Below, piece by piece: positions 52,206 to 60,580 of a DNA stretch of 64,000 nt. The notes under the pieces were generated by a model that saw nothing but the letters and a program-made list of their open reading frames with translations, did not search any database and was not told where the DNA came from. Location: positions 2,108,001-2,172,000 of the forward strand of contig OY761989.1 of the NCBI GenBank assembly GCA_963665165.1. Reading direction: 5' to 3'. Source of the DNA: G963663315 sp963665165 (GTDB lineage Bacteria; Pseudomonadota; Gammaproteobacteria; Arenicellales; Poriferihabitantaceae). The translations under genes were made by a program, and so were the position numbers. How positions within the stretch are numbered: the first letter of the stretch is position 1; every line of letters begins with the position of its first letter.

Positions 52206-53435
52206 ATGAAAACCTGGCGCACGCCTCTGGTCGTACTGATCGCCGGATGCCTGATTTCGATGACCGGTTTCGGCATTCGTTCCGGCTTTGGGTTATTCCT
52301 CGAACCGATGACCACCGCCAACGGCTGGTCCAGGGAGACTTTTGGCCTGGCAATGGCGTTACAGAATCTGCTATGGGGGATCGGATTGCCTTTCGCCGGC
52401 GCGCTGGTCGACAAGAATGGCGCGGTGAGGGTCATCATCATCGGCGCGATCCTGTATTGCGCCGGTATACTGGGGATGGCTCATTCACAATCCGGCTTCA
52501 CCCTGCAACTGACCGGCGGCATCCTGACCGGACTGGGGATCGCGTTTACCGCGTTCACCCTGGCCCTGGCTGCCATGGTACGGGTGACAGGCCCGGAAAA
52601 ACGTTCTTTTGTCCTCGGTATCGGGACAGCGGCGGGGTCTTTCGGAATGGTCGTTTTCTCTCCGATCAGCCAGGGCTTCATATCCGCTTACGGTTGGTAC
52701 ACCGCGTTGCTGTTGCTGGCCTGTATCGCGTTGATATTGATTCCAATGGTACTCTGCCTGCCGGATTCCGCCGGGGACGTGGACGACGAGCCGTCAGTGG
52801 ATGTGAACCAGACCCTGAAAGGCGCGGTGACCGAGGCGTTTCAACATCGTGGATACCTGTTCCTGACCACCGGATTCTTCGTGTGCGGGTTTCATGTCGC
52901 CTTCATTACCGTGCATTTCCCCGCTTATGCAAGAGACCTCGGCCTCGACCCCGCGATTGGCGCTTACTCGATTTCCCTGATCGGATTAATGAATATCATC
53001 GGCTCATTCGCCGCTGGTATGGCGGGTCAGCGATGGAGCAAGAAGTGCGGGCTGAGCCTGATTTATTTTGCGCGCGCCGTGGTCATACTGCTCCTGCTGC
53101 TGCTGCCGAAAACGCCGTTTGTGGTGCTTTCCTTTGCCGCGGCCATGGGCATACTCTGGTTGTCCACCGTACCCCTGACCACAGGTATCGTCGCCCAGGT
53201 TTTCGGCATCAAGTATCTGGCGACACTGTTCGGCATCGTATTTCTGGGCCACCAGCTCGGCAGTTTCATGGGGGTATGGCTGGGAGGACTGATTTATGAC
53301 CGGACCGGATCATACGACGGGATGTGGTGGGCAGGGGTCGCTCTGGGCATACTGGCCGCGCTGATCCACCTGCCGATCAATGAGCGGCCGGTCACCCGGC
53401 TGACCCGCCCGGCCCCCCTTGCCAGCGAGACCTGA
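52206..53435 (+). CDS. Major facilitator superfamily transporter
   Basis: The 409-residue protein has about twelve hydrophobic segments and the MFS loop 2-3 motif GALVDKNGAVRV. The N-terminal SRETFGLAMALQNLLWGIGLPFAGAL region resembles oxalate/formate-antiporter and monocarboxylate transporter-like MFS proteins; the substrate cannot be assigned. A GGAG ribosome-binding site precedes the start. Following the enoyl-CoA hydratase, it may import the substrate of a small catabolic operon with the amidase. Confidence 0.88.
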   Translation: MKTWRTPLVVLIAGCLISMTGFGIRSGFGLFLEPMTTANGWSRETFGLAMALQNLLWGIGLPFAGALVDKNGAVRVIIIGAILYCAGILGMAHSQSGFTLQLTGGILTGLGIAFTAFTLALAAMVRVTGPEKRSFVLGIGTAAGSFGMVVFSPISQGFISAYGWYTALLLLACIALILIPMVLCLPDSAGDVDDEPSVDVNQTLKGAVTEAFQHRGYLFLTTGFFVCGFHVAFITVHFPAYARDLGLDPAIGAYSISLIGLMNIIGSFAAGMAGQRWSKKCGLSLIYFARAVVILLLLLLPKTPFVVLSFAAAMGILWLSTVPLTTGIVAQVFGIKYLATLFGIVFLGHQLGSFMGVWLGGLIYDRTGSYDGMWWAGVALGILAALIHLPINERPVTRLTRPAPLASET

Positions 53436-53449
53436 ACCCGCAAACGGGA

Positions 53450-54412
53450 TTATTCGACCCTGGCGGCGGCTTTGGCCGAGCGCAGCGAAACAGGCAGGGT
53501 AAAACGCACATTCTCCTCAATGCCGTCCATCGTCGAGATTTCCAGTTCAGCGTATTCCCGCAACTTCCTGATCAGGTCCTGCACCAGTTCCTCCGGGGTC
53601 GAAGCGCCGGCGGTAATACCGACGGTGTCGCATCCAGCCAGCCACTTCGGATCGATTTTCGACGGATCTTCAACCAGATAGCTCGGCACGCCGCTGTTGT
53701 TGCCGACCTCGCACAAGCGATTGGAATTGGAACTGTTCTGGGCGCCCACCACCAGTATCAGGTCCACCTGGGCGGCCAGCGTACGTACAGCGGCCTGACG
53801 GTTCTGGGTCGCATAGCAGATGTCCCGTGTGTCCGGCCCGGCAATTTTGGGAAAACGGCGGCGCAATTCATCGATGACCTCCCGCGTATCGTCAACCGAG
53901 AGTGTGGTTTGGGTAATATAGGCGACTTTTTCAGGATCGCGTATCTCCAGCGCTTCCACATCCTTGACATCGCTGACCAGGAAAACCGGCCCCTCGATCT
54001 GGCCCAGCGTACCTTCGACTTCAGGATGGTTCTCGTGGCCGATGAGGACGATTTCATACCCTTTGGCGGCATACCGCTGGCCTTCCCGATGCACTTTGGA
54101 GACCAGCGGACAGGTCGCGTCTATCGGTTGCAGATCCCGTGTCGACGCTTCCAGTTCAACCTGCTTCGAGACGCCGTGGGCGCTGAAAACGGCAATCGCC
54201 CCATCGGGAATCTGTTCGATCTGCTCCACGAAATGCACGCCTTTCGCCTCGAGATTTTCAACGACCCTCCGGTTATGAACGATTTCGTGCCGCACATAGA
54301 CCGGCGGATTGTAAAAGGTCAGCGCCTCCTCAACGATTTTAATGGCTCGATCCACTCCGGCGCAAAATCCGCGTGGCTGGGCTAAAATGACTCGTATTGT
54401 TCTCTCTTTCAT
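53450..54412 (-). CDS. ispH: 4-hydroxy-3-methylbut-2-enyl diphosphate reductase IspH
   Basis: IspH is the last enzyme of the MEP isoprenoid pathway and makes IPP and DMAPP using a [4Fe-4S] cluster. The 320-residue protein has the three cluster cysteines: C17 (PRGFCAGVDRA), C101 (DATCPLVSKVH) and C199 (DICYATQNRQ). The HEIVHN and SSNSNRLCEV substrate motifs are present. It lies 52 bp downstream of the squalene synthase gene on the same strand, grouping isoprenoid functions, and converges on the MFS gene. Confidence 0.96.
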   Translation of the reverse strand: MKERTIRVILAQPRGFCAGVDRAIKIVEEALTFYNPPVYVRHEIVHNRRVVENLEAKGVHFVEQIEQIPDGAIAVFSAHGVSKQVELEASTRDLQPIDATCPLVSKVHREGQRYAAKGYEIVLIGHENHPEVEGTLGQIEGPVFLVSDVKDVEALEIRDPEKVAYITQTTLSVDDTREVIDELRRRFPKIAGPDTRDICYATQNRQAAVRTLAAQVDLILVVGAQNSSNSNRLCEVGNNSGVPSYLVEDPSKIDPKWLAGCDTVGITAGASTPEELVQDLIRKLREYAELEISTMDGIEENVRFTLPVSLRSAKAAARVE

Positions 54413-54464
54413 CGAATGATCATCCCGGTTTCGTCAAAGCCGGTATCCATACTATCACATTTCA

Positions 54465-55550
54465 CTACCGCCGGACCCATTTGCCGGCAATCCCGTCATC
54501 ACCGGCTTTAAAACCGGATTCCGCTCGGGGAAGGCGGCGGGTCAGCGTCTTGAAGAGCAATTCCAGCGCCAGGTCCGAACGCACCAGGGCACGGGTGGCA
54601 AAGACCACGGCCGACACGCTGCGCCGCGAGATCTTCACTTCCTGGCCATTCCTGAACATCGGATTCGCATCGATGCGGCGCAGGGTCAGTACAGCCATTC
54701 CCAATGCCCACAGGCAGTGCAGGCGGATGCCGGTTTCACCAGGCGGAATGATCAGGATGTAACGTAACGCGTTGGCCAGGTGGTGGCGGGCAATGGCGAC
54801 CAGCCGGGACAATCCCCTGGCGAATCCGGGCGTGTCCCGTCCGACAGGCAGGGCGCTCACATCGACATCGGCCGCAAGAAAAACATCCCGCGGCAGCCAG
54901 CACGCGCCGCGCCGCCGGTCATCCCACATATCCTTGAGAATATTGGTCATCTGCAAGCCCTGGGCAAACGAGACCGACAACGCCATCAAGTCCTCGCGCC
55001 GCTCGTCGATTTTGCTGGAGTAGTCGCAGAACAGTTCAGTCAGCATCTCACCGACCACCCCGGCGACGTAATAGCAATAACGGTCGAGATGGGCCAGGTC
55101 GCCCAGACCGTCGAGTGTCGCGCTTTGCTGGAACTCCGTCATGCCTCGCGACATGACCGTCACACAGCGTTCCAGGGCGCCGCGCTGGACCGTGTTGAAC
55201 GTTCTGGTGATACGGATGACCCGGTCCGTATTGGCGATCAGGTCATGCTCGTCTGCGGTCGTCGAGGATGACAGCAGGGCGCCGAGGTCGCGGGCAAAAG
55301 GCTCGGCCGCGCCACGCCCGGCGACGATTTCGACAAAGCGTTCCGAAAATGCCTGTTTCTGCTCCACGGACAGAGCCGGTTCGTCTTCGATCGTGTCGGT
55401 GATACGGCACAGCAGGTAGGCATTGCCCACCACATCGCACAACTCCACCGGAAGCCGTGGGATGGTGAGCGCAAAAGTACGGGAGACCCCTTGCAGGATT
55501 TCCGTCTGGTAAGCCAGATCGCTTTCCGGCGAGCGGTTCGGGCCGGACAT
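54465..55550 (-). CDS. Squalene/phytoene synthase family protein, likely squalene synthase
   Basis: These enzymes condense two prenyl diphosphates head to head. The 361-residue protein (start ATG 55550; the frame opens two codons earlier at a TTG) starts LAYQTEILQGVSRTFALTI and has both aspartate-rich motifs, DTIEDEP and DMWDDRRRG. Length and the VSRTFALTIPRLP segment fit eukaryote-like and methanotroph-type squalene synthases better than the HpnC/HpnD pair, so squalene for hopanoids is inferred. No hopene cyclase is in the window. It is co-directional with ispH. Confidence 0.85.
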   Translation of the reverse strand: MSGPNRSPESDLAYQTEILQGVSRTFALTIPRLPVELCDVVGNAYLLCRITDTIEDEPALSVEQKQAFSERFVEIVAGRGAAEPFARDLGALLSSSTTADEHDLIANTDRVIRITRTFNTVQRGALERCVTVMSRGMTEFQQSATLDGLGDLAHLDRYCYYVAGVVGEMLTELFCDYSSKIDERREDLMALSVSFAQGLQMTNILKDMWDDRRRGACWLPRDVFLAADVDVSALPVGRDTPGFARGLSRLVAIARHHLANALRYILIIPPGETGIRLHCLWALGMAVLTLRRIDANPMFRNGQEVKISRRSVSAVVFATRALVRSDLALELLFKTLTRRLPRAESGFKAGDDGIAGKWVRR

Positions 55551-55722
55551 CGTCAAATATCACCGCTCATCGCATCTGCAACCGGAACCCGCCGCCCGGC
55601 AACCGGATATCCGGACGCAGGGGCGGATCACCGTGCCCGCCCGCCGATCTGAAGGGGAATGAAACCGGCGAATGGACCCGCCTGACAGGGCGGCATCGCT
55701 ATCGTGCGCTGGCGCATGGAAT

Positions 55723-55751
55723 TTGACTTGAAAATTTTGAGTCTTTAGAAT
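55723..55751 (+). promoter_or_regulatory. Sigma70-type promoter for the 55835 operon
   Basis: TTGACT (55723-55728), 17 bp, then TAGAAT (55746-55751). It is the only good promoter-like pair in the 284-bp gap between the squalene synthase start and the 55835 gene, and leaves a 5' leader of about 75 nt. Confidence 0.7.
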
Positions 55752-55834
55752 CTTGTTTATCTTGTTTGATTAGTGAATCGACGATTCAGCTCCACCGCAT
55801 GATTATGACATAGAAATAATGGCAGGAGAAAACC

Positions 55835-56659
55835 ATGAGCCCGACCCACACCCGTATCCACCGAACAAGAGTGCGCTTTCTCATGGCTTGCCTGACTGCC
55901 CTGGCCTGCCTGGGGACGCCGCTCATTGCCCACTCGGCCACAGCGGAAGAAATCGGGCTTGAAATCGCTCGTGAAGCCCGCGCGCTGGAAAAGGGTTTCG
56001 GAAATTTCAAAGCCCGCCAGACCATGGTATTGCGCAACAAGCAGGGCCAGGAGAGCGTACGGCAACTACGGTTCAGGGTGATCGAAATCGAAGGGGACGG
56101 CGACCGGAGTATGTTTGTGTTCGATGAGCCGCGTGACGTCCAGGGAACCGCGCTGCTGATTCACGCCCATGCAGAGGAGGACGACGACCAATGGCTGTAT
56201 CTGCCGGCGCTGAAACGGGTCAAGCGCATCAGTTCCTCAAACCGCTCCGGTTCATTCATGGGCAGTGAATTCGCTTACGAGGACATGGGCAGCCAGGAGG
56301 TGGAAAAATTCACCTGGAAATACCTGCATGACGAACCTTGCGAAGAACTGACCTGCACCGTCTCCGAACGCATTCCGACAGACCGGAAATCAGGCTACAG
56401 CCGCCAGCTGATCTGGCGTGACAAAGACCATCTTCGCCCCCGCAAGGTCGAGTATTACGACCGCAAGGAAGAACTCCTGAAGACACTGACCATCGCGAAC
56501 TACCAGCAGTTCCTGGACCGTTACTGGTACTCCGGCGAGATGATGATGGAGAATCACCAAACCGGGAAAAGCAGCATTTTGAAGTGGTCGGATTATGAGT
56601 TCGGAACCGACCTCGAACCCCGTGATTTCCTGAAAACCGGACTAAGAAGAATACGTTGA
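55835..56659 (+). CDS. Outer-membrane lipoprotein-sorting-like protein (LolA/LolB fold)
   Basis: The 274-residue protein has an N-terminal signal peptide (RFLMACLTALACLGTPLIAHSATA) and a domain of the outer membrane lipoprotein-sorting family: LRFRVIEIEGDGDRSMFVFDEPRDVQGTALL, then DDQWLYLPALKRVKRISSSNRSGSFMGSEFAYEDM. Such proteins are usually encoded beside MmpL/RND exporters and beta-barrels and may carry a lipid. Here the exporter is absent and a predicted beta-barrel gene follows with overlapping stop and start codons. Confidence 0.85.
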   Translation: MSPTHTRIHRTRVRFLMACLTALACLGTPLIAHSATAEEIGLEIAREARALEKGFGNFKARQTMVLRNKQGQESVRQLRFRVIEIEGDGDRSMFVFDEPRDVQGTALLIHAHAEEDDDQWLYLPALKRVKRISSSNRSGSFMGSEFAYEDMGSQEVEKFTWKYLHDEPCEELTCTVSERIPTDRKSGYSRQLIWRDKDHLRPRKVEYYDRKEELLKTLTIANYQQFLDRYWYSGEMMMENHQTGKSSILKWSDYEFGTDLEPRDFLKTGLRRIR

Positions 56660-57909
56660 TGCCGCGCCGCGCCGCCCTGCGCCGTGCCCTGTACGGCGCT
56701 TCCTGGATTCTGGTCACGGCCTGCGCCGCCGAAGCCAGCGCCGGTGAGCTTGATCTTTCCGGATACATCAACCTCGAGAGTCGGGGGTACCCGCAAAGCG
56801 CCGCTTATGCGGACCAGCCCGGAAACATTGGCGGAATCGTGCTGGAACCCGAACTGTATTTCCAGAGCGATGCCGGCTGGAGCTTCACCCTGACCCCTTT
56901 CCTGCGCTATGACTCTGCCGACTCCAACCGCAGTCACACCGACATTCGGGAAGCCTGTTTTCTGGTGTACGGCGATGCCGGCGATGGTGAATGGGAACTT
57001 CGCCTCGGTGTTGACCGCGTGTTCTGGGGGGTGGCCGAATCGAACCATCTGGTCGATATCATCAATCAGACAGACCTGGTTGACCATCCGAATGAGGAGG
57101 TTAAACTGGGCCAGCTGATGGCCCATGCCACCTGGGCGGGTGAATGGGGCGCCGCCGAGCTTTTTGTTCTGCCCCACCAGCGAAAGCGCACCTTTCCGGG
57201 GCGTGGAGACCGGTTGCGCTCATCCATTCTCATCGACCAGGACCATCCCTCCTGGGAGAGCTCTGCGGAACAGTGGAATACGGACCTGGCCGCCCGCTAC
57301 AGCAGGAGTTTCGGGATTTTCGACGTGGGTGTGAGCCTGTTCGACGGCACCAGCAGGGAGCCTGTATTCCAACCGAGGCTGGACCCGCGGGACGGCAGCC
57401 TGTCCCTGACCCCGCACTACGGGCAAATCCGTCAATGGGGGCTGGATGCGCAAGCGACTTCCGAGGCCTGGTTATGGAAGCTTGAAGCGATTTACCGAAC
57501 CGGCGCCCGCAACCTTCTCGGCCAGAAAGAGGACTACGCCGGTTTTGTAGCGGGTGGCGAATACACACTGTATTCCTTTTCCGGCTCGAATACCGACCTC
57601 GGCTTGCTGGGTGAATGGAATTACGACCAGCGCGGCGAACGCGCGACCAATACTTACCAGGACGACCTGTTCTTCGGCACACGCCTTGCATTCAATGATG
57701 TCCAGGATACCGCAGTGACCGCCGGTGTTCTGAAAGACATGAACCATTCCTCGGGCGCCCTGGTGGTCGAGTTCAACCGGCGAATCTCCGACCAGTGGTC
57801 CACCAGCGCCGAAATATTTGCCCTGTTCGATGTCGATGAAAAGGATGCCCGGTTCTATCCGGTTCGGCGCGACAGCTTCATCGAATGGATCCTGACCTAC
57901 AATTTCTAG
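56659..57909 (+). CDS. Predicted outer-membrane beta-barrel protein
   Basis: I do not recognise a named family. The 416-residue protein has a signal peptide (RRALYGASWILVTACAAEASA), alternating hydrophobic strands through its length, and a C-terminal aromatic residue (WILTYNF), as expected for an outer-membrane barrel assembled by Bam. It resembles DUF1302-like barrels that pair with lipoprotein-sorting proteins. Its ATG overlaps the upstream stop (TGATG), so the pair is translated together. Confidence 0.8.
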   Translation: MPRRAALRRALYGASWILVTACAAEASAGELDLSGYINLESRGYPQSAAYADQPGNIGGIVLEPELYFQSDAGWSFTLTPFLRYDSADSNRSHTDIREACFLVYGDAGDGEWELRLGVDRVFWGVAESNHLVDIINQTDLVDHPNEEVKLGQLMAHATWAGEWGAAELFVLPHQRKRTFPGRGDRLRSSILIDQDHPSWESSAEQWNTDLAARYSRSFGIFDVGVSLFDGTSREPVFQPRLDPRDGSLSLTPHYGQIRQWGLDAQATSEAWLWKLEAIYRTGARNLLGQKEDYAGFVAGGEYTLYSFSGSNTDLGLLGEWNYDQRGERATNTYQDDLFFGTRLAFNDVQDTAVTAGVLKDMNHSSGALVVEFNRRISDQWSTSAEIFALFDVDEKDARFYPVRRDSFIEWILTYNF

Positions 57910-57948
57910 CAGAGCCTTCTTTTCCCAGATAAACACCGGAGAAAAATC

Positions 57949-59289
57949 ATGACCAGACGCGTTGCAATCATCGGAGCGGGTCCCAGTGGACTGGCCCAAC
58001 TCAGAGCTTTCACATCGGCCCGCGAGAAAGGGGCCGAAATCCCGGAAATTGTCTGTTTCGAGAAACAATCCGACTGGGGAGGCTTGTGGAACTATACCTG
58101 GCGTACCGGGCTGGATGAGAATGGAGAACCCGTGCATGGCAGCATGTACCGCTACCTATGGTCCAATGGACCCAAGGAAGGTCTGGAATTTGCCGATTAT
58201 TCCTTTGAAGAGCATTTCGGCAAGCCCATCGCTTCGTACCCGCCGCGCGCTGTCTTGTTCGACTACATTGCGGGCCGTGTCAAAAAGGCCGGGGTTCGCG
58301 ACCTGATTCGCTTCAACTCAACGGTCCGGCACGTCACTTATGATGACGCGAGCGGGATGTTTACCGTCGTCGCGCAGGACCATGTGAAAGATCATGAATA
58401 CCGCGAAGAATTCGACTATGTGATCGTAGCCACCGGCCATTTCTCAACTCCCAACACACCGCACTTCGATGGTTTCGACTCCTTTCCGGGCCGCATCCTG
58501 CACGCGCATGATTTCCGTGACGCACTGGAATTCAAGGACCAGGATATCCTGATTATCGGCACCTCCTATTCGGCGGAGGATATCGGCTCGCAGTGCTGGA
58601 AGTACGGCGCAAAATCCATCACGGTGTCTCATCGCACCGCGCCGACGGGATATGACTGGCCGGACAACTGGGAGGAAGTTCCCCTGCTGCAAAATGTGGA
58701 AGGCAATACCGCCACTTTCAAGGATGGCGGCTCCCGCGACGTGGATACGATCATTCTGTGCACCGGATACCTCCACCACTTCCCGTTCATGGCAGAGGAA
58801 TTGCGGCTGAAAACCAATAACCGCCTGTACCCGGTTAATCTGTACAACGGCGTAGTCTGGGAGTACAACCCGAAACTGATGTACCTGGGTATGCAGGATC
58901 AATGGTATACCTTCAACATGTTTGACGCCCAGGCCTGGTATGCGCGAGACCTGATCCTGGGGCGGCTGGAGGTTCCGTCACAACCCGAAATGCACGCGGA
59001 TATAGAAAAATGGCGGGAAGCCGAGGACAACATTGCCGATGATTACGGCGCGATCAAATACCAGGGCGACTATACGCTGCATTTGATGGCCATGACGGAT
59101 TATCCGCACTTCGATACGGCAGACTCGGATCAGGCTTTTTATGAATGGAAGAAAAACAAAAAGAAGAATATCATGACGTTCCGCAATTACGGACACCGGT
59201 CCCCGCTGACCGGGACGATGGCTCCGGGTCATCATACTCCGTGGAAAGACGCGCTCGACGATTCCCTGGAAAGCTACCTGGATATCTGA
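57949..59289 (+). CDS. tmm: Trimethylamine monooxygenase Tmm (flavin-containing monooxygenase)
   Basis: Tmm oxidises trimethylamine to trimethylamine N-oxide with NADPH, FAD and oxygen. The 446-residue protein has the FAD loop IIGAGPSGLAQLRAF (glycines at residues 9, 11 and 14), the NADPH loop IIGTSYSAEDIGSQCWKYGA, the FMO signature FPGRILHAHDF and the C-terminal TGTMAPGHHTPWKDALDDS block. These blocks, with RTGLDENGEPVH and MYRYLWSNGPKEGLEFADY, closely match bacterial Tmm rather than generic FMO enzymes. A GGAG site precedes the start. It converges on the Rieske-tdm genes. Confidence 0.92.
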   Translation: MTRRVAIIGAGPSGLAQLRAFTSAREKGAEIPEIVCFEKQSDWGGLWNYTWRTGLDENGEPVHGSMYRYLWSNGPKEGLEFADYSFEEHFGKPIASYPPRAVLFDYIAGRVKKAGVRDLIRFNSTVRHVTYDDASGMFTVVAQDHVKDHEYREEFDYVIVATGHFSTPNTPHFDGFDSFPGRILHAHDFRDALEFKDQDILIIGTSYSAEDIGSQCWKYGAKSITVSHRTAPTGYDWPDNWEEVPLLQNVEGNTATFKDGGSRDVDTIILCTGYLHHFPFMAEELRLKTNNRLYPVNLYNGVVWEYNPKLMYLGMQDQWYTFNMFDAQAWYARDLILGRLEVPSQPEMHADIEKWREAEDNIADDYGAIKYQGDYTLHLMAMTDYPHFDTADSDQAFYEWKKNKKKNIMTFRNYGHRSPLTGTMAPGHHTPWKDALDDSLESYLDI

Positions 59290-59385
59290 GCCGGGTTCTC
59301 CCCGGCGCTCATGGACCGCTCGCGCTGGCGCCGGGTCCCGGGTTTGGGCGAGGGCGCCGGATCCGGGAACATTGCGCGGGGATGG

Positions 59386-60546
59386 TCAGTCGTCCAGGTC
59401 GGCGCCAATCGCCTCAACCACCATCTTCTGGAAGTGGTGGACGGCATGTTCCGACAACTCGGACAGTTGCCGGTCCACCATGAAGCGGCCCTGGTTATAG
59501 CCTTTTGACCTCAAGCCGCGCTGGACGCTTTCGCACAGGGCGATATCTTCGGGCTGGAGAACCTCCTTCAGATACGTCATTGCCTCCAGTTGCTGTCTGC
59601 TCGGGGTGGATGAAGGCAAAAACCAGTCCAGGTATTCAACAGACCGCTCCGGCCCATCTCCGTTGACCTGCATGACCGACAGGTTGGGTTCTCCCGGATA
59701 GACCGAAATCGTGAAATTGGGCCACACGAACCAGCCGGCAAAACCCAGGTCCACTTCGCCCTTTTCAAATTTGAAAGCGCGGCTATCCATCGACCGGGGG
59801 GATGACGAAATATGGCTGGACCAAATGCCGTGGGTAGTCGTCCGGTAGCTGTCCATATCGACCAGGTCTACAAAATCCCGATGCGCCGGATCGCAGTGGT
59901 AACACTCAAGGTAATTGTCCACCAGTACCTTCCAGTTACTGGCGACTGTCCAGGTATCGCGCCGGGCCATTACCAGGGTATCCATCCTCGGGCAGAACCG
60001 GCGTATTTCATCTTCGAGACTGCCGGTTTGCTCCTTCAGGGAAACGGCCCCGGGATCCAGGTTTATGAATACCATCGTACAGAAAACCTCGACCTGGACC
60101 GGTTTCAGCGCGAAATCACACCGGTTGAAACCGGTGATATTCTCTGAATTTCTCGCCTTTTTCAATGAGCCGTCCAGGTCATAGGACCAGGCGTGATAAG
60201 GACAAACGATCAGGCTGGTTTTACCCTGCCCCGTGAGAAGTTCATGCCCGCGATGCTGGCAGACATTGTAAAAAGCCTTCAGTTCCCCCGAACCGTCACG
60301 GATAATGATCACATTCTGTTCGTGGATTCGGGTGGTAATGAATTGCCCGGCCTCCTGCACTTGACTGGCGTGCCCCGCGTAATGCCAGGTATTATAAAAA
60401 ATCGCCTCTTTTTCCATCTCATAAACCCCGGCGTCCCGGTAAAACCGGGCCGGCATCGTGAAGGATCGTCCGGGCTCCCTGCAAAAACTCTGGTCTCCGG
60501 ACTGTTTGGCGACTACGGCCAGTTTGCTGTCAATCGGTTGGTTCAA
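59386..60546 (-). CDS. Rieske [2Fe-2S] non-heme iron oxygenase (betaine/carnitine/choline monooxygenase-like)
   Basis: The 386-residue alpha-type subunit has a Rieske cluster site C96-x-H98 and C115-x-x-H118 and a mononuclear iron site with H217 and H222 in DNYLECYHCDPAH. Glu214 sits at the bridging position where ring-hydroxylating dioxygenases have Asp; a Glu there is known in quaternary-amine oxygenases such as carnitine monooxygenase. The substrate is therefore probably a methylated amine: glycine betaine, carnitine or stachydrine. It starts 34 bp after tdm ends. No reductase gene is adjacent, so electrons must come from elsewhere. Confidence 0.85.
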   Translation of the reverse strand: MNQPIDSKLAVVAKQSGDQSFCREPGRSFTMPARFYRDAGVYEMEKEAIFYNTWHYAGHASQVQEAGQFITTRIHEQNVIIIRDGSGELKAFYNVCQHRGHELLTGQGKTSLIVCPYHAWSYDLDGSLKKARNSENITGFNRCDFALKPVQVEVFCTMVFINLDPGAVSLKEQTGSLEDEIRRFCPRMDTLVMARRDTWTVASNWKVLVDNYLECYHCDPAHRDFVDLVDMDSYRTTTHGIWSSHISSSPRSMDSRAFKFEKGEVDLGFAGWFVWPNFTISVYPGEPNLSVMQVNGDGPERSVEYLDWFLPSSTPSRQQLEAMTYLKEVLQPEDIALCESVQRGLRSKGYNQGRFMVDRQLSELSEHAVHHFQKMVVEAIGADLDD

Positions 60547-60580
60547 TTTTCAATCTCCGTCTGCCTGCCACGTGAAGGGA

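Noticed and set aside
51271..52353. 360-codon minus-strand frame over the enoyl-CoA hydratase
   Set aside because: It is antisense to a conserved crotonase gene and also covers the duplicated repeat; no independent support.
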